From Letharia columbiana (lineage: Eukaryota; Ascomycota; Lecanoromycetes; Lecanorales; Parmeliaceae): a DNA stretch of 64,000 nt. Positions 13,146-25,073 of this stretch are shown here, piece by piece. The notes under the pieces were generated by a model. It did not search any database, was not told the origin of the DNA, and saw only the letters and a list, made by a program, of their open reading frames with translations. The stretch's first letter is position 1; each line of letters opens with the position of its first letter. The position numbers and the translations under genes were made by a program. Location: assembly GCF_014066305.1 (NCBI RefSeq), contig NW_023501114.1, positions 1 through 64,000 of the forward strand, in the 5' to 3' direction.

Positions 13146-14334
13146 AAAAAGCTAGCTTTCTTACTATCGATAATTTTTAAAAAGTATTACTAAGATCTAA
13201 ATTAAGAAAGCTAGATACCTATTCGGGAAGTAACTAAATTTCTTAGTTACGAATATCAAATTTTATTAGTAATCTCAACTTTATCTCCGTCTCTCTTCAT
13301 TTCTTCTCTAAAAGAATTCTATCTCTACAAATTATATCTTAGTTAACTCTTTTCGATTATGGTATCTCTTTTTCTGCTGCTATACGTACTACGAATCGTT
13401 ATTAAAAAAAGCGTTAATAATAGGAAAATGAGTATGTCCTCTCGCAATTACGCTCTCAAAATCAGCTATAATTCTAGAGAAATTAATAAAATCTATAGTA
13501 ACGTCGAGATCCTACACTCTACAATATAATAATACGCTATTAATCTCAGTCTATAATACCTTATAAACCTTCTTAATATACGTTCGAAGGCTTTAATAAA
13601 TTATCTACTAGACTTCTTCTTAATCCTCCTTATTAATATGATAATCTTAAATTTCGCTATTAAGATTCTACACAACGTCTAACCTTTAATGTATAGAATT
13701 TACATCGAGATTATAGTCTTCCCACTTGATAAGACTACGATACTTATTATCTGAAGAATTCTATTCGTATTTAATAAGTAGAGCGAGATAAAGAGCTTCG
13801 GGGTATGGTAGAATAGCTGAAAGATGCTCGAATTCTCTACGAATATAATACTATTCTGAAGCTATATAACGATATTATCGATATCGTTACTACGAGTAAA
13901 GATGAGGATAACGAGGATAAGGACAACGAGGATGAGGACGACGAGGACGAGGATAACGAGAACGAGGACGATAACGACGACGGGATACGTTATAAGCAGT
14001 TACTTAACGCTCTCGAGAATATATACTCTTAGGTGTAGAACGAGTCTCGCTTAACCTTCTTAGAACGATTGGCATTTGATTGTAACACACATATCTACTC
14101 GGCAATATCTACTGCAATTCGTTACGGTGATTATGAGACTGTAGAGAATCTCATATATTCTGAGATTAACCGACGATGTAATCTATTTCTTAGATATCGT
14201 TATGGGGAGGATCCGGAGAATCAATCAAATGCAGTACCGTAAATATGTTCACGGTTCAATTGTAGCGATGTTCTCAGTGTTCCCACAATGCTTGGCTAGC
14301 TTTTCACTACTGGGTAGCCCGCGCCCCAGCACAT
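13146..14334 (+). mobile_element. Family B element, copy 1 (RIP-decayed)
   Basis: A 1,189-bp AT-rich element flanked on both sides by ATT (13143-13145, 14335-14337). Its 5' end AAAAAGCTAGCTTTC corresponds to GGAAAGCTTGCTTTC of copies 2 and 3, and its 3' end carries the family hallmark from 14298 (TAGCTTTTCACTACTGGG, then GCCCGCGCCCCAGCACAT). Plus-strand coding traces survive, including an acidic Asp/Glu/Asn tract (about 13895-13990) and AISTAIRYGDYETVE, which parallels TAIRYRDLKAIYKQL in copy 2. The protein family is unrecognised, and no terminal inverted repeats are evident. Confidence 0.65.
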
Positions 14335-14617
14335 ATTGTTATACATAAAGTGGGTCTAATGGGTATAGATAGCTGCTTTCCTAGTTGATTTCTTCTCTAG
14401 ACCTAGATTAACTACAGTTTTGATGCCAAGACGGCCGGAATTACACTAATCCCCTCCTACTAGCGTGGCCCTCCCGAGCACAAGGAAAGGGATAGCATCG
14501 CTTTCTTGACGAATATATCTTTGGTGTTCATTTCATTGATAAGGCTTACCTGGCTAGCAGGGTAGGCCGCCACCGCTACGAAAAGCAGGCCCAAGCGCCA
14601 ACGAACTCCTCTGGAGC

Positions 14618-15034
14618 CTAGCAGCCAATGGCTGGCTGCAGATTCTTGCCTTGCAAGCGAAGGTCACGAGTCTTGGCCTTAAGCGCAAGACCGATGCAAC
14701 TGACTTGTACACCATACCTTTCTATGATTATGACATCGAACACATGCTTCTTTTGAGGTTGGGACCACGTCTCACAGTGTCTTGGGACTGGTGGGTCAGT
14801 CCAAAACCCTTCACATTTCTATGGCCATAACTCCGCCTGGCAGATTGGCTGCTCATCACGGAGGCTTGGAAGGAGGCTTGGCCCATCAGAGGTACCTTAT
14901 ATGGTCTCAACTCTATCAACATTATGGAGATGCAAGATTGCGCCAATGCGCGTGCTGTCAAGCGCGTGACAGAAGAGGCTCGGAAAACGGCCCGGGCGCA
15001 AAGATACAAAAGGCCTCATACTTACCCATACTGA
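14618..15034 (+). pseudogene. C-terminal remnant of an ankyrin-type protein gene
   Basis: One frame across 14618-15034, with a single internal stop after FTFLWP, encodes NGWLQILA and LRLGPRLTVSWDWWVSPKP, then VKRVTEEARKTARAQR. These match, in order, WLQVLASGG, FDLGRILSVSWDW and AQKKARKTARNG in the broken gene at 5.8-7.9 kb. It is therefore a second, truncated relative. Family B copy 1 ends about 280 bp upstream, so the 5' part may have been lost by insertion. Confidence 0.6.
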
Positions 15035-15786
15035 CAGGGGGGTTCACCCCGCAATTTCGAATTCTAGAAAATTCCGAACCCATTTTTCATAGCTACCTCT
15101 TAACTCATATATCCGTTCATCAACACGTATACGATAGCTCTACTCTGTGGAGTATGAAGATTCATATAAAGGTTCTAGACGTTGGAAGAAAAGAAATTCT
15201 AAACTACTGGCCCGGATATTGTCACGGTTTTGAGGAAAGGAGAAAGATTAATCGACGACGCAAGTGTGATAGCGTGAGATTCTAAGTCTATTATTCATTT
15301 GCCAACATGTACTCTGTGCGAAACAGAGTAAATGCAAGGTACTAGTACCAATCCACCCCAATCAGCTACAAGATTAGACCTATCAATGTCGAGTGATTAG
15401 GTATCGAAACCCCTACTGAGGTAGACAAGAAGACAAAAATACAAAGCTAGGTGCAAAGCGCCGCTTGGGAAACATAGCGTAAAGCTTCTTCATTGAAAGT
15501 CTTGGTGATGATTTCTCCACGTCTTCTTCCAAACCCTGATGTACTGCGAGCGCTTCTTTTTACGAGCCACTCTGCGACGTCATGAGTGCACTCGATGATT
15601 GGTTGCTGCAGGATGCCTCGGCCACAGGTGGGGCAGGGCGCTCGGATGCCAAAACATGTTTCTCAAATAGCCAAGTCATACTCTCAACGAGCGAATATCT
15701 CATTTACTTATATAACAAATGCTGCTCTTTACTTCAATCCCATTTAACTCTGCGCCAACTGTTATCGAGAGCCCGAAGCCTTGCCA

Positions 15787-16692
15787 ATGCCTACTGCAAT
15801 TAACGTTGAAGCAGAAGTCTTTATCCCTGGCCAACTCTCCTATTTACCAAAACCGCGAGATGACGAACCCTGTTCGCTTTCGGGTTCTGAAATCCCCGAT
15901 GGCTGCTCTGACCATCCTGTTGTCATTCTCTCCACTGACCAGCGCGAAAGAAAGGCTGTTGTGCTCATTGTAAGTTTCTAATGATTTCATTGGAAGCACT
16001 ATGTTCTCGGTGCATACTAACTGTGATAGCTCACCTCTTTCGGTGGCAAGAGTCTTAATGAACACTCTTCGATACCGCGTGTTCGTGCCTCTCACCTTCC
16101 AATACACCCATCTCCTGTCCACCCTGACAACGGCATCCTGCTTTTTCTTGACCAAGATATTGAACTTCGTAAAATGAGCTATGTCAACACCGAGTCCCCC
16201 CGTCAGATCGAATGGGCGCTGCTGCAGCGCCACTACCGAGAGCAAAGGACGGGTGAACGGTTCAGACTCAGGCCAGACTCATTTGCAAAATTGCTCGATT
16301 ACATTGGTTCAGAGGCCCCGTTGGGACGCGGAACATCAGTTGCGCCCCAAAGCCCCCTCCATCCATCCACCACCTATTCGCCCGGGTGGGATCTTCTAGA
16401 GTCCATGAAAGCAAACAGCCTCGCCCAATACGGCTCCATCAACCGACCGACCGTGCCACCGCGCCGAATTTCAGAGCCCGCGAGATACTTGGTCCGAGCA
16501 CCGACGGCGACCTCGACTCTGCAAGCCGTGGCTCGCTCGCGCGAGGGTGCAGCAGCAGAAGTGGACAGATACCTCGCCCAAAGGCGTGAAGCGCGGAGGC
16601 ATGAGACCCGCGCGATCTTACCTACGCACCGCCCCTCCCCCGATCGGACAGCTCTTACGATCCGATGTCGATTTTGCGGAAACTTTTCGTAG
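15787..16692 (+). CDS. Conserved fungal protein of unknown function
   Basis: Exon 1 15787-15969 and exon 2 16030-16692 join in phase 0 across a 60-nt intron with a GTAAGT donor, a canonical TACTAAC branch site and TAG acceptor, giving 281 aa. Around the junction it reads HPVVILSTDQRERKAVVLI then LTSFGGKSLN, followed by HLPIHPSPVHPDNGILLFL and KMSYVNTESPRQI. I recognise this layout from unannotated fungal proteins but know no function. The C-terminal third is Arg-, Ala- and Pro-rich and less convincing; an unseen intron there is possible. No signal peptide or membrane segment is seen. The start is the first ATG in frame. Confidence 0.7.
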
Positions 16693-17412
16693 CCGTATTG
16701 GTAGCTGTCGGACTTTTTTTCGCCATAGCCTGGTGGCGCAAATGACGGTTCGAAAGTGAAGTTCTCTCTTGGGCCTTCCTCAATCAGAGAAATGGCGCTT
16801 TGGAGGAGTGTGACTCTTGTCAGATGGTCTTCCCGCTCGATTGGAAACGAGATGGGCATAGTTGTGCAGGGAGAGCTCATGGACGCTTGTCAAATTCTAT
16901 CTTTGCTGAGCTTTGGATGACATGTGATCACGATCTATAGCCGTGGATTTGCCATATTAGAGCGGCCATTTGCCACATCTGGTCTGAAATGTGGATCGCC
17001 ATGAGCGTATCATACTGGCAATTCGTCACCTTTCGAAAGCTTTTGGACGCGATGTTGCGGTACCGGATATGGTTTTGGGAAGGGAGTATGGACATCCTGA
17101 CTAGAACCTTGACAATTCCAAACGACGCAGATAGAACTAATAGTCACAAATGAAACAACAGGAAAATGGCCGCTCAGAGTGTCTCTTCATGCTTCAACAG
17201 GTAGAGCATCAACAGTATGTCTATAATCCTGAGCATGCCTGTTCATGACCCCGAAATCAGACAGACGTACAAGCATTCCAACATTAGTCCACCACAACGA
17301 CCCGTCGTCATAAAAGCCCAACGCGCACAAGCTCGTAAGCAAGAGTGATCAATCTCATCCAAATTACCCCAACAACCTGTCCATCCACCTCCATCGCCCC
17401 GCAACCACCGCC
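16693..17412. other. Intergenic between convergent genes
   Basis: This holds the 3' flanks of the two convergent genes on either side. No repeat, RNA gene or convincing frame was seen. Confidence 0.45.
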
Positions 17413-17900
17413 CTACTTGCTGCCCCCCATATACCCCATCGATAGCGTCTCCGTCCACCCCTTCTGCTTCTTCTGCGCGTTCAACTTTTCCAACTCTTTC
17501 GGGTCCAGTCCCGGGTCCCCCCCTCTCGGCGCGGTTGACCCCCTCTTTGCTCGTCATGTCTCCGACCCCACCCAACAGACCACCGCTTGAGAACTGGCCG
17601 CCGACACCTTCGGCGATGCCGCCTTGGATGGCTTGGACGTTCTTGTCACCGGTGACGTCGGTGTTGAGTTTGTCTGTTGGGAGAAGAGGGGTTAGCGGGG
17701 TGGGTGGAGAGGAGCAGGGAAAGAAGAGGGAGGGAGGGAGGAGGGAATGCGGGGGAGAAGAAAGATGAAGAGGAGGTCATCCTACCTTTGGCGGTGTAGC
17801 TAGTCTTGTTCTCGCCCCAGTAGCCAAGGACCTTATCTTCTATCCATGGCATGTATTCGGTGTAGGCTTCATTGTACTTCTTCTTGGTCCACTCCGTCAT
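17413..17900 (-). CDS. Small conserved fungal protein, homopolymer frameshift suspected
   Basis: Exon 1 17900-17786 starts MTEWTKKKYNEAYTEYMPWI; a 112-nt pyrimidine-rich intron (17785-17674) leads to exon 2, which reads DKLNTDVTGDKNVQAIQGG and LLGGVGDMTSKEGVNRAERG. This is a widespread small fungal protein without known function. At a run of seven G on the gene strand (C on the plus strand, about 17517-17523) the frame departs. Read literally it continues to a stop at 17243 with low-complexity sequence. One G fewer gives a sensible tail, ELEKLNAQKKQKGWTETLSM, ending at 17413. Either a sequencing error, a polymorphism or a true frameshift; I annotate the corrected end. Confidence 0.65.
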
Positions 17901-18117
17901 GGTTGCGGTTGGTACTGTTGAAGATGATGGTAAAGTACTGATGTTTTGTCAACTTGATGGTAGATAATCTGGCGAGTCGCACGAAATGTTGAGTGGTGAG
18001 GGAGAGTGTGTTGTTGTTGGTAAGAAAGAAAAGAGATCGTGACCATTACGCGTGGGGAGAACTAGCGTGAAAATGACGTATCATCTGCCACGCGATCTGG
18101 CTTGCAGGGATCACATG

Positions 18118-19053
18118 ATGTGATGTGAATTTGACTTTGCAGTAATTACACTTTACAGTAATTACAAGTGTAATTACTGTAAGACACATAAGCCTAACGG
18201 TCACGCTAGTAGAGCGCTAGTAGGTACTTAATATTTGGCCTGAAAGCCTCCTATTGGGAGGTACCATTTCCGAATAATGTAGTTGCTACATTGGGGCCTT
18301 AGGGGTACTCTTACGAGATTTCTGCCATGGCGTATTCAAGAAATGAGGCTATACACATCTGAGGTACGTGTGTGACGTAATGTGACGTCTTCCAATGCTT
18401 GGTAGAAGGCTCAATAGATAGGGTCTACAAAGATTCTAAAGACCACATTTTACCTACATGCGGCTAGATTTCGAGTCCACCCTAACGCTATTAAGTAACT
18501 ATTAGGCCTCATACTATTTGCTTGGCTGCAGCTTCATGGGCGTTCTGAAGTCTTCAGAACACACATGAAGACTTCAAAGAAGCCAATTGACCAATAGTAG
18601 CCCCTGTAGAAGGACTAGCGTCGTTGTATTGCTGGGGATGAGTCTTAGCTAAAAAATGTCAAAATAATCGAAGAAGTCAAAGTAGTCGCGATGTAATCTT
18701 CTTCTTACACTCTCTCGTCAGTCGTCGCCTCTTAAGAAGCCTATCAAATCGGAAGTTAACTCGAATAGGCTAGCTGAAATCTTAATAATCTTTAATAATT
18801 CTTCAAAATCGTCTTCAGAATCTTCGCAGACCCTATCTAATGGTGAAAGGATGACTGTAAAAAGGTGGATTTGAATAGAGAAGGCAAAATTTCTCCGCAG
18901 AGAATTGCCAAGACCATGGATTTGACCAATCAGAAGGCTTACATAAGGATTACTAAGTGTTTTACATGATTTACACGCTGTCACGCAGTTTTTGCCTTAC
19001 AATACTGTAATTACTGTAAGGCACATGGCCTTACATGTAAAATCACATCCCTA
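18118..19053. mobile_element. Non-autonomous hAT element
   Basis: 936 bp, sharing both ends with the complete hAT at 54.4 kb: the left 300 bp (GTAATTAC subterminal repeats through TCTTCCAATGC) and the right about 215 bp. The transposase frame is missing, removed between ATGC-sharing points. Near-identical 8-bp target duplications flank it: ATCACATG (18110-18117) and ATCACATC (19054-19061). It has further been interrupted by another element at 18417-18837. It would need transposase supplied in trans. Confidence 0.85.
18417..18837. mobile_element. 421-bp TA-flanked inverted-repeat element nested in hAT element
   Basis: The ends are 27-bp inverted repeats: GATAGGGTCTACAAAGATTC at the left against GATAGGGTCTGCGAAGATTC (reverse complement of the right end), differing only by transitions. 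TA dinucleotides flank both ends (18415-18416, 18838-18839), as for Tc1/mariner-type insertions. The full-length hAT lacks this segment at the matching site. No transposase is encoded. Confidence 0.75.
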
Positions 19054-19061
19054 ATCACATC

Positions 19062-20567
19062 AGGATTCGGGAGCGCGGCTGATCGACGCGTCTAGATTTG
19101 TCGGCTGGCACGTGAGTCCGCCTTGGTGTCCTCCTTGGCGCTGTGGTTGTCGAAGAACATGCCCAAAGTATCACGTTATGAAATGATGGCGTTGGCCCTC
19201 TTTGGAGACCCATTTTCACACCGTTCCAAGATCAAGGTAAGATAATGGAAACAAGAAGATGAAGGTGAAAGCATAAGGCCTCGAACATATACCTATACTT
19301 AACACTCAATGGTTGAGGCGCTATCATGCTGATTAGGGCAAGAAGATGAAGGCCGACGACATGCAACAGCGGGCATTGAATGAATCCGAGAAATCAAAAG
19401 GCTCTGAGCATCCATCAGCTACGCTAGCCCGTCGTAACCTGAACTAGCTCGTTGAATATGTATGAAGTCCATCGGCGTTTACTTCGTTTAATAGCGGCGA
19501 AGTAAGCAACCACGAATGAATAAAGGTGCATAAAGTGACCTCCTTTGAGACAGCGAAGCTCGCACTTCAGATATACTGGCATCTTCGAATAGTAAGTCCA
19601 TGAAGCATCTCATAGCTTTTTGTCAGTGAATAACATACCCCTCATTTATGATCATGGACACATCTGACTTTCTTCAACGAACAGAGAGATCGATGTTAGC
19701 TGAAACCACCAAGTTCTTAAGGCTGCAGATACGAAACTTCTTGTTTGAATCGGACTAGGTGGCCTGTGGTGCATATCATGCTATGCTTAGACTACACTCA
19801 GACACATCCAAGAGCTTGGGTACGGTATGAACAAGCTCTTAAGCCACGATCTCGCCATTTCCCCCCCAGTAAAAAGCTTCTTCACCTCTTGCTTCTCTCT
19901 AACCATGGAAGTGACCTCCCCCAAGGGAGCAAGTATAACCGAGTCGGCTGACGTTCCGGATCGTTGCTGCGGCAGGCAGGTGTGGGGTGAGACTGGAGGT
20001 GCCTACTGTTCCTGTACAGCATTATCGTGCATGCATGGTTCACAGCAGCTGCAGGAAAGGTCTCCTGGTCACCTAGTGGATGAAGCGGACTGACCATGGC
20101 AGGATCAATAATGCATCAGGTATCCTATCCTGCACAAGGAAACACTAAAGCAAACGGCATCATCCGGATAGTCTCACCAACAAGTGCTCACCAGGTCAGC
20201 TTCACTGCCGGCTTACCATCAAAGTGTCAACGATGTCACACATCAGCACATTTCTGCCGCTGCTTTTATGCATTATCTTATAAGATGATTCAGTAGTTCA
20301 AGTTCGACATTTTTCGAAAATCGTCTCATGACTTTGATACGCGTATCTCACTTCGCAATCTCCTAGCACTATAGCTAGCATTGTGGTCATAGCGTCTCTC
20401 AACAGCAATGAAATTACCGCGCTCGTTGAGAAGGTCAGGTCGGCTCTTTCGCGCATTTACCAGGATACGCCCATCTCCGCCATCCAGGGGCGATCATTGC
20501 GACAGCCAGGGACCAAGGGTCCTTTCTGGGTCAGCCATGCAAAATTGCTGGCCCCTGAGCCCAAGGA
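19062..20567. other. No supported gene
   Basis: Several short plus-strand frames exist (for example 19827-20093 and 20096-20296), but none has motifs or consistent coding character. This is probably degraded intergenic DNA. Confidence 0.4.
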
Positions 20568-21189
20568 GAGGATATCCGCTACCTAGTTGATAGTGCAATA
20601 CGTTTGTTAGGTCGTGGAGATGAGCAGTATACCATTCCCACCATCCCGGATGTTACAGTTGAGTGGACCGGTCCTCGCCCTGATGTGAGCTCAGTAGACG
20701 TCCTTCAGCAAAATCCATTCCTTCGGCACTGATCGACGTCTTCCTAGCCTATCTCTGCCTCCTTTACCCACCCGGAATTCCTACCATTCTCCCGTCCCAG
20801 CCGCCTCGATCGTCTTCGTAGGCGAGAGTTCTGGCGCCGCCCTCGTCCTTTCCCTCGTCCAGCTCACCCTTGGCGCTCGCCGCGCCCAATCCACCGATGC
20901 CCCCAAATTACGATTTCATTCCGCCACCGTTCCCATACCCATGCCCGCTGGCCTTGCAATCGTAAACCCTGCCGGCGACCAGGCGATTGTGCTCCCGTCC
21001 TGGCAGTCCAATGCCGCTTTTTACGTCTTTTCCCGTGATACCGCACCCCTGACCTTCGAGACCTGTCCTTCGTGTCCCATTCGGCCAGCAAATCCTCCGC
21101 GCGGCCACGTCTATTGCGGTACCAGCATGCTTTGTCATCCGCTCGTGTCGCCCGCCGCGGCTCGCAACTGGATAGGGTGTTCTCCATGA
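20568..21189 (+). pseudogene. Broken alpha/beta hydrolase (fungal esterase/lipase type)
   Basis: Pieces of a fungal alpha/beta hydrolase lie in order in different frames. First EDIRYLVDSAIRLLGRGDEQ and IPDVTVEWTG (20568-20690), then LIDVFLAYLCLLYPPG (20730-20785). Next is the nucleophile elbow VGESSGAALVLSLVQLTLGA (20820-20880, GxSxG-type), then MPAGLAIVNP and SMLCHPLVSPAAARNW ending at 21189. The oxyanion HGG region is missing between the first two pieces, there is a frameshift before the elbow, and the C-terminal third with the catalytic Asp and His is gone. It is clearly dead. Its neighbour is a dead P450 gene. Confidence 0.65.
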
Positions 21190-21914
21190 TGGCTAGCGAT
21201 AGGGCAAGAGCGGCTTGCAGACTCCGGGAAAGTGATTGCGCAGATGGCGGCGAGGCAGGACGTTTTCGTGCTCTGGGAGATATACGAATGAATGCCGCAT
21301 AGTTGGATCATGATGCTCGCAGAGTTGTGGCAGACTGAGCATTGTAACAAGCGCTGTGCTGAAGTTATTAGGATGCTGGCGAAGAATAGGGCTGCAAAAA
21401 GGTGGGGGAGACTGTGACGATCACCGGCGAAAGGCAAAAGGTTGATGTCAGACACCTTACTAATACGTCTGCTGATGAGATGGCAGGGTTGATGACAGCA
21501 AACACGAGGCACTTAAATCCTTGGGCTGGAGGGAGCCGAGCAAAGTCCAGGCTTTAGACCGATGAGACCACGGGGTTGACCCTACTGAGTTCGAGGTAAC
21601 CTTGAAAACTGATCGCATGATCCAATCATTCAAATCAAATCAATTGTGTCAAGGTGATCAGCTTCTGGAGAAATCGATATTGGCTTTATCGCCTATGAAA
21701 CATTCAACACTCATCCCACCGTTCCGTGTTTAAGTATAAGATAAGTCTTGGAAACAAACCAATATATCTCTATTGAAGCCAAGATCCACCCGTATAAGCC
21801 GTCACGCCGCCACTACATATGACCTATCTTTTTCTAAACTGGTCCTGGAAGACGAGATACGGCCCTTCGCTCATCGACGTAATAGTTACCCGTGGCTGAA
21901 ATTTAATTACACTC
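21190..21914. other. Gap between two pseudogenes
   Basis: No coherent coding signal or repeat was found. The two dead genes are head-to-head away from each other with their 3' ends facing this gap. Confidence 0.35.
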
Positions 21915-23095
21915 TGCCTTCCTTTCGGCGCTCTAGGAGACCCCTCTCCCACGCGGCCCGAGTCTCCATCTGCCTGGCGGACATCGTACAGCCAATTCGC
22001 GCGTGCGATAACGGGTTGATGTTCAGCAGCGCCATGGACCGCCCGGGGCAATTTCTGCTGCCGATGCCAAAGGGATTCATGGCCGGCTCTGGCTTGGAAA
22101 GTTACCCTGCATGGGCGGCGGGTGTGGGGGGAAGTAATAGAACTTATCTCATCAGCAGCTGCGAAAGTAGTCCTGGTGTCGTCGGCAACTTTATGGTAAG
22201 CCTCACGGTCGTGTGCAAGTCAGAAAAACGTGGCATTTGCGGTCGTTGCCGAGCAGTCAGACCCTACATGGTTGTAAGCTGGTGCACGGCTTCTTGGTCT
22301 TCCGATGGAGCCAAACCGGCTAGCATTAATAAGAAGCCTTCCGCAGGAAACTCGGCCCTTAGGAGGGCAGCTTTGGTGACTAAATCGATCGAATCTTGAA
22401 AAAGAGAAAAACAGCCCCCTTCATTCTTACCTGGGTCATCCAAAATTGCTGAGGTGTAGTTTGCAGCCCATTGCGCCCATTTCCCCGATTGGGTGTTCCT
22501 TCCTACATAGCCCAGGATACGTTCGGAATGGAGCCTAGTCAACGATGGAAATTTCCTTGCAGATGCCCACTCGCCAAGCGTAGTTTCCTAGAGCGTCGAG
22601 TATAAGATGCAGCTCTGGATTGGTCATAACGGCAGTTTTTGGCCAAATGCAAAGTCACTCTTGATGTCTCGATCATAAGTTTTTTACCTATGGGCAGTGA
22701 GCTCAGTATCATTGACTGAATTCGAAGGTTCTGACATTCAACAGTCATGATTTTGGGGGTTGACCAGCAATTTGCATATATTTCCCCCAAATAGTCCTGC
22801 AAAATGTGTCGAAATACCGAGTCCCACGAGATCCGGCCGCCCGGAGGGCGTCATTGGACATCATACTCGACACGAGTCTTGGCTTATGATGGATGCGTTC
22901 GTGGTGAATAGCAGTCGCAGTAGTCCAGACTCCCTCTTCGGGTACCATCGGCGTAGAAGCTGAACCTTTACTGCAGACTGCTGGGCCTTTCCAATTAGAC
23001 GCGGGTTTTCCCTCAAACAAATGACAAGCTTACCTTGCAGACCATGATTTGGAATGATCAGGACTTTGCCGGGACCGTAGCGAACGAAAGTCCCT
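21915..23095 (-). pseudogene. Cytochrome P450 pseudogene
   Basis: On the minus strand fungal P450 landmarks occur in the right order but in several frames. They are GTFVRYGPGKVLI (about 23095-23041), HHERIHHKPRLVSSMMSNDA (about 22890), FAFGQKLPLMTNPELHLILD (about 22650-22590), and LFQDSIDLVTKAALLRAEF with an I-helix-like LLMLAGLAP (22420-22300). The haem-binding loop FGIGSRNCPG, with all key residues including the Cys ligand, spans 22071-22042 and is followed by MSARQMETRAAW. The K-helix region with its ExxR is not recognisable. Stops and shifts rule out a working enzyme. Fungal P450s of this kind usually act in secondary metabolism or detoxification. Confidence 0.7.
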
Positions 23096-23449
23096 GGTGA
23101 TTTTCATCAAGTCGTGACTTTCATTCTCATTACGAAGATTGACCTACCATTTCTACAAAAAAATCTCTGCATATCCACATGGATATCTCCATGCCATCCG
23201 TGGTACGCGGCGTACAAATTCGTGAATTTTGTCAGAATCGTCCCAGGGTATTATGAGAGAGGGTGAAACCTCAACTGGTATACAGCAGGCCAAAGGACTA
23301 CACAATTAGCTTTGCTAATACTGAGAGAGGAAGATGTACATAAGTTGCCAATATAGACAAGACACGATCGATCCAGGTAACATATAACAGCAGAGATGAA
23401 TTGCTTGGAAAAAGTATTCTGATATCAACATTTCTTAGCAGTGACGGGA

Positions 23450-23766
23450 GCACTTCCTTCTTTTTCATAGCCCGGAGCGGAACAAGAGATTACGCTCAAT
23501 AATAAAGAAGGAATAGGGGTATGTTCGCCTTGCAGGGACATAGGTAGGATGCTTTATTCTTCCTCCGTGTGGGTACATAGAAGAAAGCTCATCATGTAAG
23601 ACGGTGCACAGTCACACACTCGAGTACAGACGCAAGCACTTCCTTCTTCATCTCAGTTCGGAGTTGAAAAAACATATTGCATTCAATAAGCAGATAGAAA
23701 AGCCGAGTATTCTCGCTTTGTAGGGACGTAGATCGAATACTTCTTTTTCCTCCTCCACGTGAGTGG
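23450..23766. repeat. Diverged tandem duplication
   Basis: Two blocks of about 130 bp, 23450-23578 and 23635-23766, share order and many short matches: GCACTTCCTTCTT, TTGCAGGGACATAGGT against TTGTAGGGACGTAGAT, and TTCCTCC.GTGTG against TTCCTCCTCCACGTG. They look like an old tandem duplication. No function is apparent. Confidence 0.45.
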
Positions 23767-25073
23767 AGGTGATGAAGCCAATTAAGCAAGGAAGCCTACA
23801 CTCACCTCGGAGACCGGGCGCACGGCGACTTCCCTGCCGCCTGACGCCGTTCACTGGTTTCCATGATTCGTTTAACCTTCGAGATCTGGCATCCAAGTGC
23901 GCCCGGGGAAAAACTTCCACCTCAAATCCCAAATGTCTCTCAGTTGGGATTACGGGGGCATGTTGACGGTGTGTCAAGTGGCAATGGGCTATGGTTGGTC
24001 ACACTAGCGTCCTTTTGCCACAGGCTTCACGTCGTATATCTAGCCCACACACACTGGGTGGGAAGGTCTCTAGAGCATGGATGTTGGAGTCGGAGGGCAA
24101 CTTGGCCGAAAGGTTTGACTCTGATGATCGAAATTCTGAGTGAAGAAACAGTACAGTAGTAACACAAAAGCTTAGAGCACAGATATTGGGCGCCAGAATG
24201 GCCTTCTTGTAGGCGTAGTGTGGCTCAAAGAGGCGGTCTGGTAAATAAGTCACCTGGGTTCTCACATCATCTACCATCTCTTCCGGCGCTTTGAAAGCCA
24301 ATTTCGTAATACATCTATTTCGGGCTTCATCAGTAGCCATAATCTCCCTTGAAAATACCATTCTCTACGTCCCCCTTACGCAGTTTGATCCGTCGCGGGG
24401 TATGGAGAAGATCATTCCCATCTCTGATCATCGAGTGGCCGTCCAGGACAGTGAACGTCAGTAGAGCTCCTATCTGAACATAGCGGTGGTTATGCAAATA
24501 GGGAAGTAACTTTCTGCGCTGGTGGTACACCAACATGCAGATATGACGGTCGACCTAATCCATGAGGTTTCAAATCATCCCTCGTCGTCGGCGAAGAGAT
24601 CGCTGAGCCAAGTTCAGAAACCCGAAGCTTGCTTATGCTATTGCTGCATCTGCTGCCACTTCTCCTTCGAACACCATCTCACAGGCTTCTCAGCATGCTC
24701 CGTAAATCACTCATCCTGCAAGAGCTCCTTCTCTAGTAGTCTGGTCTCCCGGATAAAGCTTCATCGTCTTAAGCACACATGATTTTAGTCACAAAAGCTT
24801 TATTTGCATTCCCGATCTCCCTTTGGCTAAGGTGTTGGATGGCTTCCTCTTCTCGGGCGCGACTGCAGACATGATGCCGAAAAGCGCTTCTTGCGTGTCT
24901 TCTTCGACGATTCCTTGCAGGAAAATTGGCATGGTCCAGACCTTTGACGTCGACGCACGGCAATCTTACCGTCGTACCTTTCGTGGTCTTCTGGCTCTTT
25001 CGACTCGGATATGTCGAGGTTGAGACCCCCATGTTGTATTTAAGAGTTTTGGAATTATTATATACAACATCTA
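23767..25073. other. No supported gene
   Basis: Frames on both strands (for example 23999-24361 minus, 24522-24782 plus) carry no motif I recognise. Some may be worn coding remnants next to the P450 pseudogene. Confidence 0.35.

Noticed and set aside
18718..18984. 88-codon minus-strand frame inside the non-autonomous hAT
   Set aside because: It crosses the border of the nested element and has no motif; unlikely to be a gene.
21773..22399. 208-codon plus-strand frame
   Set aside because: It overlaps the P450 pseudogene on the other strand, whose haem loop and other landmarks are clear; no motif in the plus frame.
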